From Paraburkholderia sp. BCC1884 (lineage in GTDB: Bacteria; Pseudomonadota; Gammaproteobacteria; Burkholderiales; Burkholderiaceae), in NCBI RefSeq assembly GCF_900996225.1, contig NZ_CAAJGL010000068.1, forward strand, positions 1,674,001 through 1,738,000: a stretch of DNA of 64,000 nucleotides, given 5' to 3'. The first letter of the stretch is position 1. Each line of letters starts with the position of its first letter. A program made the position numbers and the translations under genes. The notes under the pieces were generated by a model, which was not told where the DNA came from, did no database searches, and was given only the letters and a program-made list of their open reading frames with translations. Below, piece after piece: positions 54,011-63,039 of the stretch.

Positions 54011-55692
54011 AACGCTTCGCCGCGCTCTATACCGCGCTTGACGCGACCACGTCTACCCACGACAAACTGGCAGCGCTGACCAGCTATTTTGCCGTCGCCG
54101 AACCCGAAGACGCCGCGTGGGCTTCCTACTTTCTCGCCGGCGGCAAACCGCGCCAGTCGGTGCCGACCCGTCTGCTGAGCGAGATCGCCCGTGAGCGCGC
54201 CGGCTTGCCGGCCTGGCTTTTCGAAGAGTCGTATCACGCGGTCGGCGATCTTGCCGAAACCATCGCCCACATTCTGCCGCCCGCGCAACGCAACTCCGAG
54301 CTGGGCCTCACGCAATGGATCGAGCAACGCGTGCTGACCTTGCGCGGCGTCGCTCCGGAGGAACTGCGCACGCGCTTGATCAGCTATTGGGACGAACTCG
54401 ACTGGAGCGGCCGCTTTCTGCTGACCAAACTGATCGGCGGCGGCTTCCGGGTGGGCGTGGCGAGACAACTAGTGGTGCGCGCGCTCGCGGAAGTTGCCGG
54501 CGTCGATCACAAACGCATTGCCCAGCGCATGGTCGGCTGGACCGATTCGCAACAGAAGCCCGACGCCGCCCGCTATCTGCGCCTGATTGCTCCCGAGCTG
54601 CAAGGCGCGCAAGGTGAGGAGGCGCAGCACGGCGACATGCGGCACGACAGCGATCTCGGTTTGCCGTATCCGTTCTTTCTCGCGCATCCTCTGCAGGCCG
54701 ACCCTGCGACACTCGGCGAGCCGTCGGCCTGGCAGATCGAATGGAAGTGGGACGGCATTCGCGCGCAACTCGTGAAGCGCGCCGGTCGCGTGTGGCTGTG
54801 GTCGCGCGGCGAGGATCTGATCACCGACCGTTTTCCGGAAGTTGCCGCCCTAGGCGCGGCGCTGCCGGACGGTCATGTGATCGACGGTGAAATCCTCGCG
54901 TGGGAACCCGGCGCGAGCGCGCCCTTGCCGTTTGCGCGCTTGCAACCGCGCATCGCCCGCAAAACATTGACGAAGAAAATTCTCGCCGATTCGCCCGCCA
55001 CCTTGCTGGCTTACGATTTACTCGAAGCACGAGGCGAAGACTTGCGCATGACGCCGCTAGCGCAGCGGCGTGCCCAACTCGACGCGTTGGCCTCGCAACT
55101 CGACGGCACGCTGGCGCGCGATCTCCTGCGCGTCTCGCCGCTGGTGCAGGCAGCGGATTGGCAAACGCTTGCAGCATTGCGCGACGAGAGCCGCGCGCGC
55201 GGGGTTGAAGGCCTCATGCTCAAGCAGCGCCAATCGCTGTACGGCGTGGGCCGCACCAAGGCTTCCGGAACGTGGTGGAAGTGGAAGGTCGATCCGTACG
55301 CAGTGGACGCCGTGCTGGTTTATGCGCAGCGTGGCCACGGGCGCCGCGCCAGCCTCTACACGGACTTCACCTTCGCGGTGTGGGACGAAGCGAATGGCAT
55401 GCGCACGCTGGTGCCCTTCGCCAAAGCCTATTCCGGTCTCACTGATGAAGAAATGCGTCAGGTAGACGCGATCGTACGTAAAACCACCGTGGAAAAATTC
55501 GGCCCGGTGCGTAGCGTGACGCCGTCGCTGGTGTTCGAAATCGGCTTCGAAGGAATTCAGTCGAGCCCGCGGCACAAGTCGGGTGTGGCCGTGCGCTTTC
55601 CGCGCATGTTGCGCTGGCGCACCGATAAACAGATCGACGACGCCGACACCCTGGCGATGCTCAAGGGCTTCATCGACGATCGTGCGGGATAA
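54007..55692 (+). CDS. ATP-dependent DNA ligase (LigC-like, Lexo-associated)
   Basis: 561 residues. N-terminal helical DNA-binding domain (1-200), nucleotidyltransferase core with active Lys247 in EWKWDGIRAQLV, motif III (DGEILAW), motif IV (GVEGLMLKQRQS), motif V (WWKWKVDPY), and an OB-fold end with FEIGFEGIQSSPRH-type motif VI. It seals nicks in repair. In many proteobacteria the pair is followed by an Lhr-type helicase and a phosphoesterase; neither is seen here. Translation is coupled to the exonuclease. Confidence 0.94.
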   Translation: MKRFAALYTALDATTSTHDKLAALTSYFAVAEPEDAAWASYFLAGGKPRQSVPTRLLSEIARERAGLPAWLFEESYHAVGDLAETIAHILPPAQRNSELGLTQWIEQRVLTLRGVAPEELRTRLISYWDELDWSGRFLLTKLIGGGFRVGVARQLVVRALAEVAGVDHKRIAQRMVGWTDSQQKPDAARYLRLIAPELQGAQGEEAQHGDMRHDSDLGLPYPFFLAHPLQADPATLGEPSAWQIEWKWDGIRAQLVKRAGRVWLWSRGEDLITDRFPEVAALGAALPDGHVIDGEILAWEPGASAPLPFARLQPRIARKTLTKKILADSPATLLAYDLLEARGEDLRMTPLAQRRAQLDALASQLDGTLARDLLRVSPLVQAADWQTLAALRDESRARGVEGLMLKQRQSLYGVGRTKASGTWWKWKVDPYAVDAVLVYAQRGHGRRASLYTDFTFAVWDEANGMRTLVPFAKAYSGLTDEEMRQVDAIVRKTTVEKFGPVRSVTPSLVFEIGFEGIQSSPRHKSGVAVRFPRMLRWRTDKQIDDADTLAMLKGFIDDRAG

Positions 55693-56097
55693 CCCGCGCA
55701 GCACGACGCGAAAGCGTTAGTGTTTTCCCGACATAGCGTCTCGTCACGCCCAACACTTTTCCCCCATAGCCTGCTAATCCGGCAGTTTCGCGATGCACGC
55801 GCCACGGGCGTGGTGCACGGTGCAAGTGCGTTTTCGCCGCGCGGCACGGTCGACTCGGGCGCCGTCCTACGAGCAAACCAGCAGGCGCGATGGCGCGGCG
55901 TGAGCTATGGTGATGAGACGAGGTGCTAAGACAAGGTAATGAGGCAGGGCGATGCGACGGTGCTGTGAAGCCGGCTGGACACAATAGAAGTCAACGCCTG
56001 GCAAGCGATGAGTGTTGTGCGCGCGACGGGAGCGAATCTTGCGCGCCTGTTCCGAGGTGCCCGGAAGTGGCGCGCGGAATGAGCCAAGGAGAATAGG
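55693..56097. other. Intergenic, no gene seen
   Basis: 405 bases between the ligase and the orphan receiver. A purine-rich, weakly repetitive stretch (GATGAGACGAGGTGCTAAGA and similar words) runs at about 55911-55962. Short open frames lack starts and family likeness. Confidence 0.4.
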
Positions 56098-56556
56098 GTG
56101 ACGTTCGACGACCGGATGGATGAGAACGATGACGTCGTGGTGTGGCGGCCGATCCAGTATGCGATGGCGTCGCATCGTCGCGTGTTGGTGGTGGACGACT
56201 ATCGCGAGGCAGCCGAAGCGCTGCAGATGCTGCTCGACGCCGACGGTTTCGAGTGCCGCTCGCTCGAAGATCCGCATGCGGTGTGCGACATGGCCCGCGA
56301 ATGGCAGCCATTTGCGGTGGTGCTGGACATCAAGATGCCTGGCCTCGACGGACTGGAACTGGCGCGCCGCCTACGCGCACATCCGCTCACCGCCCATATG
56401 CTGCTGGTTGCCTGCACGGCATTCGCCTCGCGCGACGACCGCGCGCGTGCCAGAGCGGTCGGCTTCGACGCGCACTGCGCCAAGCCTTTGACGCCCGAGC
56501 GTTTGCTGAGAGTACTCGAGTCGGCTGCCGCACTGCATGTCGCCGGCCCCCCGTAA
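56098..56556 (+). CDS. Orphan single-domain response regulator
   Basis: 152 residues from a GTG with GGAGAA ahead. One REC domain (27-145): acidic pair Asp33-Asp34 (LVVDDY), phospho-acceptor Asp77 in VVLDIKMPG, Thr in ACTAFAS and Lys in HCAKPLT. No output domain, so it works through protein contact. Its REC resembles the one fused to the hybrid kinase 5 kb away; a partnership is possible but unproven. Confidence 0.92.
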   Translation: MTFDDRMDENDDVVVWRPIQYAMASHRRVLVVDDYREAAEALQMLLDADGFECRSLEDPHAVCDMAREWQPFAVVLDIKMPGLDGLELARRLRAHPLTAHMLLVACTAFASRDDRARARAVGFDAHCAKPLTPERLLRVLESAAALHVAGPP

Positions 56557-56839
56557 AGGCGGCGGCTGATTTGAAAAAAATGCTTATCACGCCGCGGGCC
56601 GGCGGCGCCCGCGATGAAGGAGAGCCCGCTCCTTGCTGAAGCGTGCGTCGGGAGTCCTGACGTCAATCCCCATCAGAACGCCGCTCGGTCCTGTGCCGCC
56701 GTCGCGCATCGCTACATAATCGCTCTCCCAGGTCTGGAATTTGCTAATTCAGCGAGCCTGCTGCCAGATGGCCGAACCGGCCGCCTCGTGACACGGGCCT
56801 ATCGCGCGCGTAAGCGCCTCTTGCTTCCACAGGAATACT

Positions 56840-59053
56840 ATGTCCCAAGCCCCTTATTCGACGCGCATTTCGGAAGGCACGCCTTTCCCGCTCGGCGCGA
56901 CGTGGAACGGAAGCGGTGTGAATTTCGCGCTTTTTTCAGCGCATGCCACCAAGGTCGAACTCTGCCTGTTCGACGAAACCGGTGAGAACGAGATCGAGCG
57001 AATCGAACTGCCGGAATATACCGACGAGGTTTGGCACGTGTTCGTGCCGAGCCTCAAACCCGGCGCAGTGTACGGCTATCGTGTGCATGGTCCGTACGAA
57101 CCCGAGCAAGGCCACCGCTTCAATCCGAACAAATTGCTGCTCGATCCGTATGCGAAGGCGCATATCGGCGAACTCAAATGGGCACCTGAAATCTTCGGCT
57201 ATACGCTCGATTCGGAAGAAGGCGACCTCTCGTTCGACGAACGCGATAGCGCGCCCTTCGTGCCGAAGTGCAAAGTCGTCGATGCGAATTTCTCGTGGAC
57301 ACACCCCGAGCGCAATGCGCTGCCGTGGGAACGCGTCATCTTCTACGAAACCCATGTGCGCGGTTTTACGCAGCGTCATCCGGAAGTGCCGGAGAAACTG
57401 CGTGGCACGTTCGCTGGGCTCGGTCAGCAAGTCGTGCTCGACTACATCAGAAACCTCGGCGTGACCTCGGTGGAGTTGATGCCGATCCAGACTTTCGTCA
57501 ACGATAGTTATCTGCTCGACAAAGGCCTGACCAACTACTGGGGCTACAACACGATCGGCTTTTTCGCGGCCGATCCGCGTTTCTTCGCGTCCTCGAACGA
57601 TTCGGTGGCCGAGTTCAAGGAGATGGTGGACCGCTTTCACAACAACAATCTCGAAGTGATCCTCGACGTGGTCTACAACCACACCGCGGAAGGCAATGAA
57701 CGTGGCCCGACGATTTCGTTCAAGGGCATCGACAACGCGTCCTACTATCGCCTGATGCCCGACGAGCCGCGCTATTACATCAACGATACCGGCACCGGCA
57801 ATACGCTGAACCTGTCGCACCCGCGCGTGCTGCAGATGGTGACCGACAGCCTGCGTTACTGGGTGACGGAAATGAAGGTGGACGGTTTCCGCTTCGACCT
57901 CGCGACGATTCTCGGCCGCGAAACCCATGGCTTCGACGAGGGCGGCGGTTTCCTCGACAGTTGCCGCCAGGACCCGGTGCTTTCCAGCGTGCGGCTGATT
58001 GCGGAGCCGTGGGACTGCGGTCCGGGCGGCTATCAGGTGGGCGGCTTTCCGCCCGGCTGGGCCGAATGGAACGACCGCTTTCGCGACACCGTGCGCGAAT
58101 ACTGGAAGGGCGACGAAGGCAAGGTCGCCGATCTCGCCACCCGCCTGACCGGTTCCGGCGACAAGTTCAATCATCGCGGACGGCGTCCGTGGGCGAGCGT
58201 GAACTTCATCGCCGCGCACGATGGCTTCACGCTGAACGATCTGGTCTCGTACAACGACAAGCACAACGAGGCCAACGGCGAGGACAACAAGGACGGCCAT
58301 TCCGACAACAAGTCATGGAACATGGGCGCGGAAGGCCCCACCGACGACGCCGAGATCCGCCAGCAACGCGAGCGCCAGAAACGCAACCTGCTGGCTACGC
58401 TGCTGCTCTCGCAAGGCACGCCGATGATCCTTGCGGGCGACGAATTCGGACGAACGCAAAAAGGCAATAACAACGCGTACTGCCAGGATAACGAAATCAG
58501 CTGGGTCGACTGGGAGGGCATCGACGACGACGGTCGCGCGCTCACCGAGTTCGTCAAGAATCTGACCACACTGCGCCACCGTCTGCCGGTGCTGCGGCGC
58601 GGGCGTTTTCTGATCGGAGAATACAACGAGGCGCTGGACGTGACCGACGCCCGCTGGCTATCGCCGGACGGCGGCGACCTCTCGCCCGAACAATGGGACG
58701 ACGCCTCCATGCGCTGCTTCGGCCTCGTGATCGACGGACGCGCGCAGGCGAGCGGCATTCGGCGGCCGGCCTCGGATGCCACCTTGCTGCTGGTGCTGAA
58801 CGCGCATCACGACGTCGTCAACTTCACGCTGCCCGACATTCCGGAGGGCGAGCAGTGGACTTGCCTGCTGGACACCAACATGCCGGTGCGCGCGGAGTTG
58901 CCGCAATTCAGCGCGGGCGACGCCTATCAGGTGACCGCCCGTTCGCTGCTGCTGTTCGCGCTGGATGCGCCAACCCGCGCGACCCAGCGCGTGTTCGATC
59001 GCCTCGAGGAACAACTCACCACCGACGAAAGCGAGACGCCTCCCGCCGCCTGA
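56840..59053 (+). CDS. glgX: Glycogen debranching enzyme GlgX
   Basis: 737 residues. Cleaves alpha-1,6 branches left by phosphorylase. N-terminal CBM48 region (about 10-150, GTPFPLGATWNGSGVNFALF), then a GH13 barrel: LDVVYNHTAEGNERG, nucleophile Asp in DGFRFDLATIL, acid/base Glu in LIAEPWDCGPGGYQVG, and third Asp in AAHDGFTLNDLVS. C-terminal beta domain with AYQVTARSLLLF. A hairpin follows at 59059-59092. Pairs functionally with glgA at 26 kb. Confidence 0.96.
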   Translation: MSQAPYSTRISEGTPFPLGATWNGSGVNFALFSAHATKVELCLFDETGENEIERIELPEYTDEVWHVFVPSLKPGAVYGYRVHGPYEPEQGHRFNPNKLLLDPYAKAHIGELKWAPEIFGYTLDSEEGDLSFDERDSAPFVPKCKVVDANFSWTHPERNALPWERVIFYETHVRGFTQRHPEVPEKLRGTFAGLGQQVVLDYIRNLGVTSVELMPIQTFVNDSYLLDKGLTNYWGYNTIGFFAADPRFFASSNDSVAEFKEMVDRFHNNNLEVILDVVYNHTAEGNERGPTISFKGIDNASYYRLMPDEPRYYINDTGTGNTLNLSHPRVLQMVTDSLRYWVTEMKVDGFRFDLATILGRETHGFDEGGGFLDSCRQDPVLSSVRLIAEPWDCGPGGYQVGGFPPGWAEWNDRFRDTVREYWKGDEGKVADLATRLTGSGDKFNHRGRRPWASVNFIAAHDGFTLNDLVSYNDKHNEANGEDNKDGHSDNKSWNMGAEGPTDDAEIRQQRERQKRNLLATLLLSQGTPMILAGDEFGRTQKGNNNAYCQDNEISWVDWEGIDDDGRALTEFVKNLTTLRHRLPVLRRGRFLIGEYNEALDVTDARWLSPDGGDLSPEQWDDASMRCFGLVIDGRAQASGIRRPASDATLLLVLNAHHDVVNFTLPDIPEGEQWTCLLDTNMPVRAELPQFSAGDAYQVTARSLLLFALDAPTRATQRVFDRLEEQLTTDESETPPAA

Positions 59054-59058
59054 TCGCG

Positions 59059-59092
59059 CGGCGGCGCGGGCTTTGACGAGCTCGCGCCGCCG
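59059..59092. terminator. Hairpin after glgX
   Basis: A ten-base perfect stem, CGGCGGCGCG / CGCGCCGCCG, with a 14-base loop, six bases after the glgX stop. Strong in GC but lacking a T-tract, so probably factor-assisted. Confidence 0.5.
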
Positions 59093-59167
59093 GGTATAAC
59101 GCTTGCTCGACCACCTTCAGTTGCGCAGCCGATCTCGGTCTTCGCCAAACTTATCGAAGGTGATCAA

Positions 59168-59347
59168 ATGGAACTGGAACAAGGCTCTCTCGAAGAGCAG
59201 ATTCGCACGCGCGCCTACTACTTGTGGGAGCAGGCCGGCGAAACCAAAGGCACCCCGGACGAATACTGGGAACAGGCCCGCGCTGAAATAGAAAAAGAAG
59301 CGCCGCCGATCGAGAGCGGCCCCGTGACCGAAGTCTCCGGGAAGTAA
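59168..59347 (+). CDS. DUF2934 small protein
   Basis: 59 residues from ATG 59168: EEQIRTRAYYLWEQAGETKG, then TPDEYWEQARAEIEKEAP, the complete DUF2934 pattern. Cytosolic, acidic, function unknown. It lies between glgX and the transporter gene; members often sit near glycogen or trehalose genes, which fits here. Confidence 0.88.
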   Translation: MELEQGSLEEQIRTRAYYLWEQAGETKGTPDEYWEQARAEIEKEAPPIESGPVTEVSGK

Positions 59348-59391
59348 GCGCCCATGCCTTGCTTCGCTATTCGCAGAGCGCGCCGCGGCTC

Positions 59392-61428
59392 ATGAAAGAC
59401 TTTCCCGAACCGCGAAGCTCACGGCCGGCCACTCGCATCCAAGCGCCGCCGGCCGCTTTTCGCATCGACAGTCTGATCTCGCTTGCAGTGGGCGTAACAG
59501 CAGTGGCCTGCCTGTACTTCGCGAGCGCCGTGCTGATTCCGATCACGCTCGCCATCCTGTTGAGCTTTCTGGTCGCGCCGCTGGTCGACGCGCTCGGCCG
59601 TCTGCGACTCGGGCATGTGGCTTCCGTGTTCGCCGCGGTGTTGATGTCGGTGGCGGTGATCGTGATGCTGGGCGCGGTGATCGCCACGCAATTGACCGAC
59701 CTCGCCGCCGGCATGCCGCGCTATCAGGCGACCATCGAGCACAAGATGGAAACCGCCCATAACCTGACCATCGGCAAGCTCGACCGGTTCGCGAACGCGG
59801 CCGGTCAGGCTTTGCAACGCGCGACGAGCGAGCCTCCGCCTTCGGCACCGGCGCGCGACACGGTGTCGTCCGTCAATGCACCGGCTTCCGCTGCCGTGCC
59901 CGTTGAAGTCCGCGAGCCGGTGCCCACGCCTTTCGAACTCGCGCGACGTGTGTTGTCGCCGGCCATCAGTCCGATCGAAACCGCGTTCATCGTGTTCGTC
60001 GTGATGGTGGTGATCCTGCTGCAACGCGACGATCTGCGCGACCGCGCGATCCGTCTGTTCGGCTCGCGCGATCTGCATCGCACAACCACGGTGATGGACG
60101 AAGCTGCGCGGCGGCTGAGCCGCTATTTCGTTTCGCAACTCGGTTTGAATGCGGGCGTCGGCGTGGTGATCGGTGCGGGACTGTTCCTGATCGGCGTGCC
60201 GAGTCCGATTCTGTGGGGCATTCTGGCGGCTTTGTTGCGCCTCGTGCCTTATGTCGGCATCTGGATTTCCGCGACGCTTGCCACTGCGCTCGCCGCCGCC
60301 GTCAGTCCCGGCTGGGCGATGGCGATCGGCTCGCTGGCGCTGTTCGTGACCGTGGAGATGCTGGTGGGACAGATCGTCGAGCCGCTGCTGTATGGACGCA
60401 GCACCGGGCTTTCACCTTTCTCGGTAGTGGTGGCGGCGATTTTCTGGAGCTGGATCTGGGGGCCGATCGGACTGATTCTCTCGACACCGCTCACCCTGTG
60501 CCTGCTGGTGCTCGGGCGGCACATCCGGCGCCTGGAGTTTCTCGATGTACTGCTTGGCGATCAGCCCGCGCTGACACCGATCGAGAACTTCTACCAGCGT
60601 GCCCTCGCAGGCGACCCGGACGAAGCGATCGAACAGGCGGAAGTTCTGTTGCGCGAGCGCTCGCTGTCGGCGTACTACGACGAGGTGGCGATCATGGGTC
60701 TGCAACTCGCGGCCAACGACGTCGTGCGCGGTAGCGTCACCGCTGCCCAGCTCGCGCGAATCGAGTCGACCACCAACGATCTGGTGGACGGCCTGGATGG
60801 TTACGAAGACCGCGTGCCCGCGCCGCCCGCATCGGCCGACGAGGTGAGCACGATCGCTCCGCTCGCGCCGGCGGGCGACTCCCACGCCGCTTCGCCGTCC
60901 TCGCAGGCGCCCGCACCGGTCATCAGGAACCAGGCGAACCATGCGACAGCGACAGCGGATAAACCGCTGGACCCGAACCCGTCGAACGACCCGCGCCGCC
61001 CGGCGAGGAACCGCGTGCTCTGCATTCCCGGACGCGGTCCGCTCGATCCGCTCGCGACCACCATCCTGCTGCAACTGCTCGGCAAGCACGGCTTCGGCGC
61101 GCGCACCTTGCCGCACGAAGCCGCGTCGCGCGCCGCGATCGATACGCTGGAGGCAGACGATGTAGACATCGTCTGCCTGCTCTATCTGCGTATCGACGGT
61201 ATTCCTTCGCATTTGCGCTATCTCGTCCGGCGGATTCATGCGCGCTTGCCGAACGTGTCGATCGTGGTCGGCTTGTGGGCCGCGCAGGACACCGAGAAGT
61301 GGAGCGCCGATCTGCAAAGCGCCATGGGCGCGGAATGCTACGCCAGCACCTTGCAGGAGATGCTGGCGGCGTGCAGGCGGATCGAAACCACGCGAGCGGA
61401 CGAGGGCCTCGCGGTGGTGAACGGCTAG
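59392..61428 (+). CDS. AI-2E/PerM-family transporter with extra C-terminal Rossmann-like domain
   Basis: 678 residues from ATG 59392; the frame is open to a TTG at 59359. Seven to eight helices lie in the first 380 residues with family blocks ILLSFLVAPLVDALGRL, FVVMVVILLQRDDLRDRAIR and PSPILWGILAALLRLVPYVG. After an Ala/Pro linker (about 475-535) comes a domain of about 130 residues, RVLCIPGRGPLDPLATTILL and onward, that resembles a B12-binding-type Rossmann fold without the cobalamin His motif. Substrate unknown. Its stop and that of the convergent OMF gene share CTAG. Confidence 0.9.
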   Translation: MKDFPEPRSSRPATRIQAPPAAFRIDSLISLAVGVTAVACLYFASAVLIPITLAILLSFLVAPLVDALGRLRLGHVASVFAAVLMSVAVIVMLGAVIATQLTDLAAGMPRYQATIEHKMETAHNLTIGKLDRFANAAGQALQRATSEPPPSAPARDTVSSVNAPASAAVPVEVREPVPTPFELARRVLSPAISPIETAFIVFVVMVVILLQRDDLRDRAIRLFGSRDLHRTTTVMDEAARRLSRYFVSQLGLNAGVGVVIGAGLFLIGVPSPILWGILAALLRLVPYVGIWISATLATALAAAVSPGWAMAIGSLALFVTVEMLVGQIVEPLLYGRSTGLSPFSVVVAAIFWSWIWGPIGLILSTPLTLCLLVLGRHIRRLEFLDVLLGDQPALTPIENFYQRALAGDPDEAIEQAEVLLRERSLSAYYDEVAIMGLQLAANDVVRGSVTAAQLARIESTTNDLVDGLDGYEDRVPAPPASADEVSTIAPLAPAGDSHAASPSSQAPAPVIRNQANHATATADKPLDPNPSNDPRRPARNRVLCIPGRGPLDPLATTILLQLLGKHGFGARTLPHEAASRAAIDTLEADDVDIVCLLYLRIDGIPSHLRYLVRRIHARLPNVSIVVGLWAAQDTEKWSADLQSAMGAECYASTLQEMLAACRRIETTRADEGLAVVNG

Positions 61429-63038
61429 CGCGCTGCCGTATCGGACGCGTCCTGCCAGCCACCGCCGAGCGCCTTGTACAGCGCCACCAGATCGGTGCTG
61501 ACCTGCATGGTCCCCTGAGCGTACTGCTCGCGCGCTTGCGCCAGTTGCCGCTCGGCATCGAGCACGTTGATGAAGCTCGTAATACCTTTGCGATAGCTGT
61601 CGCGCGCCAGTTCGAACGAGGCCTGCTGGGCCGCCACACTGTCGCCGAGCGAATCGCGCCGCGCCTGATCGGTGCGATAGACGGCCAGCGCGTTGTCCAC
61701 GTCGCGCAGAGCCATCAGCACGGTTTTCCGGTAGTCGAGCGCCGCTTCCGCCTCCTGCGCTTTCGACATGCGCAGATTGGACACGAGTGCGCCGCCCTGG
61801 AAAATCGGCAATGACACGCTGGGCCCGAACGAATAAAACAGATGCGACCAGCGCGACAGATCGCCGGCGTTCGTCGCACGTGTGCCCACTTCGCCGGTCA
61901 GTGAAATGTCGGGATAGAACTGCGCGACGGCCACGCCGACATTGGCCGTCGCGGCATGCAGATTCGCCTCCGCGCGTCGAATGTCCGGCCGGCGGCGCGC
62001 CAGCGTCGACGGCAAGCCCACCGGCACGGATGGCGGCACCGGCGGCACGGCGGCCGGCGTCGCAAGTTCGGCCTCCAGCGCGCCCGGCGCTTCGCCGACC
62101 AGATAGGCCAGCGCGTTCAGGGCCTGCGCGATCTGTTGCTCGTATTGCGGCAACTGCGCCTGGGTCTGCGCGAGTTGCGCGACCGCGCTCTTCACATCGA
62201 GTTCGCTGGCTAGGCCGACCTTCGCCTGGCTCTGCGTCAGGGTGACGATTTCGCGTTGCTGATCGACCAGACTCACCGCGATATCGTGCTGGACCTGTGC
62301 ACCGCGTAGCTGCATATAGGTCTGCGCGACCTCGGCTTCGAGCGACAGCAGGGCGTCGTTGCGGCTCTCTTCCGCGGCGGTGGTTTGTGCATTCGCGGCT
62401 TCGACGGAACGGCGCACACGGCCGAACAGATCGAGCTCCCACGAGGCGTCGAAACCGGCCTGCCAGAGATTGACCGGCGCGGTCAGCTGATTGAGCAGAT
62501 TGTTCGCGCCGTTTTGCAGCGTGGCGCCCGCGCCAGGCGCGAGTGCGTTGACCGGCGAGTTCGGCGCGCCGAGCTGGTTGACCTTGTCGTAGACGCCGTC
62601 GGATTCCAGAAAGCCCTTTACGCCGAGCTGTTCGCGCTCGTAACTGCCGGTGGCACGCACGTTCGGCAGGCCCTGGGCGGCGGCGCTCTGCACCTGGGTA
62701 CGCGCTTCGACGATGCGCAGCACCGCCTCCTGCAGATCCAGGTTGCCGCGCGCGGCGCGGTCGATCAGCGCGTCGAGCGTCGGGTCGTTGAAGGTGCGCC
62801 ACCAGCGTGGGTCGGGATCGGTGTCGAGCGTGGGCACCGAGGCCACCTCGGGCGCGGAAGCGGGCGACACGGCTGTACTGGCGGCTGCGCTGGCGGCATT
62901 GGCGCCGCGCTCGGGATCATGCCAGTGCGCGGGTACTTCGCTCGACGGGGCGTGGAAATCCGGGCCGACCGAGCAGGCGGCAAGCAGCATCGCGAGAGAC
63001 AGCGTCGACAATCGAAAAACGGGAAACGGGCGTCGCAT
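61425..63038 (-). CDS. Outer-membrane efflux lipoprotein (NodT/OprM family)
   Basis: 537 residues with lipobox LLAAC (Cys22), then SVGPDFHAP, the standard start of OprM-type factors. Two OEP repeats carry the long helices (NLDLQEAVLRIVEARTQVQS; LASELDVKSAVAQLAQTQAQ) and RRPDIRRAEANLHAATANVG. It forms a trimeric channel through the outer membrane. One base separates it from the DHA2 pump gene upstream; with an EmrA-type adaptor, probably beyond the window, they would form a tripartite drug exporter. Confidence 0.95.
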   Translation of the reverse strand: MRRPFPVFRLSTLSLAMLLAACSVGPDFHAPSSEVPAHWHDPERGANAASAAASTAVSPASAPEVASVPTLDTDPDPRWWRTFNDPTLDALIDRAARGNLDLQEAVLRIVEARTQVQSAAAQGLPNVRATGSYEREQLGVKGFLESDGVYDKVNQLGAPNSPVNALAPGAGATLQNGANNLLNQLTAPVNLWQAGFDASWELDLFGRVRRSVEAANAQTTAAEESRNDALLSLEAEVAQTYMQLRGAQVQHDIAVSLVDQQREIVTLTQSQAKVGLASELDVKSAVAQLAQTQAQLPQYEQQIAQALNALAYLVGEAPGALEAELATPAAVPPVPPSVPVGLPSTLARRRPDIRRAEANLHAATANVGVAVAQFYPDISLTGEVGTRATNAGDLSRWSHLFYSFGPSVSLPIFQGGALVSNLRMSKAQEAEAALDYRKTVLMALRDVDNALAVYRTDQARRDSLGDSVAAQQASFELARDSYRKGITSFINVLDAERQLAQAREQYAQGTMQVSTDLVALYKALGGGWQDASDTAAR

Positions 63039-63039
63039 G

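Noticed and set aside
60412..62802. 796-codon minus-strand frame across the transporter and efflux genes
   Set aside because: Runs through two real genes in the wrong frame, with a shadow-type composition.
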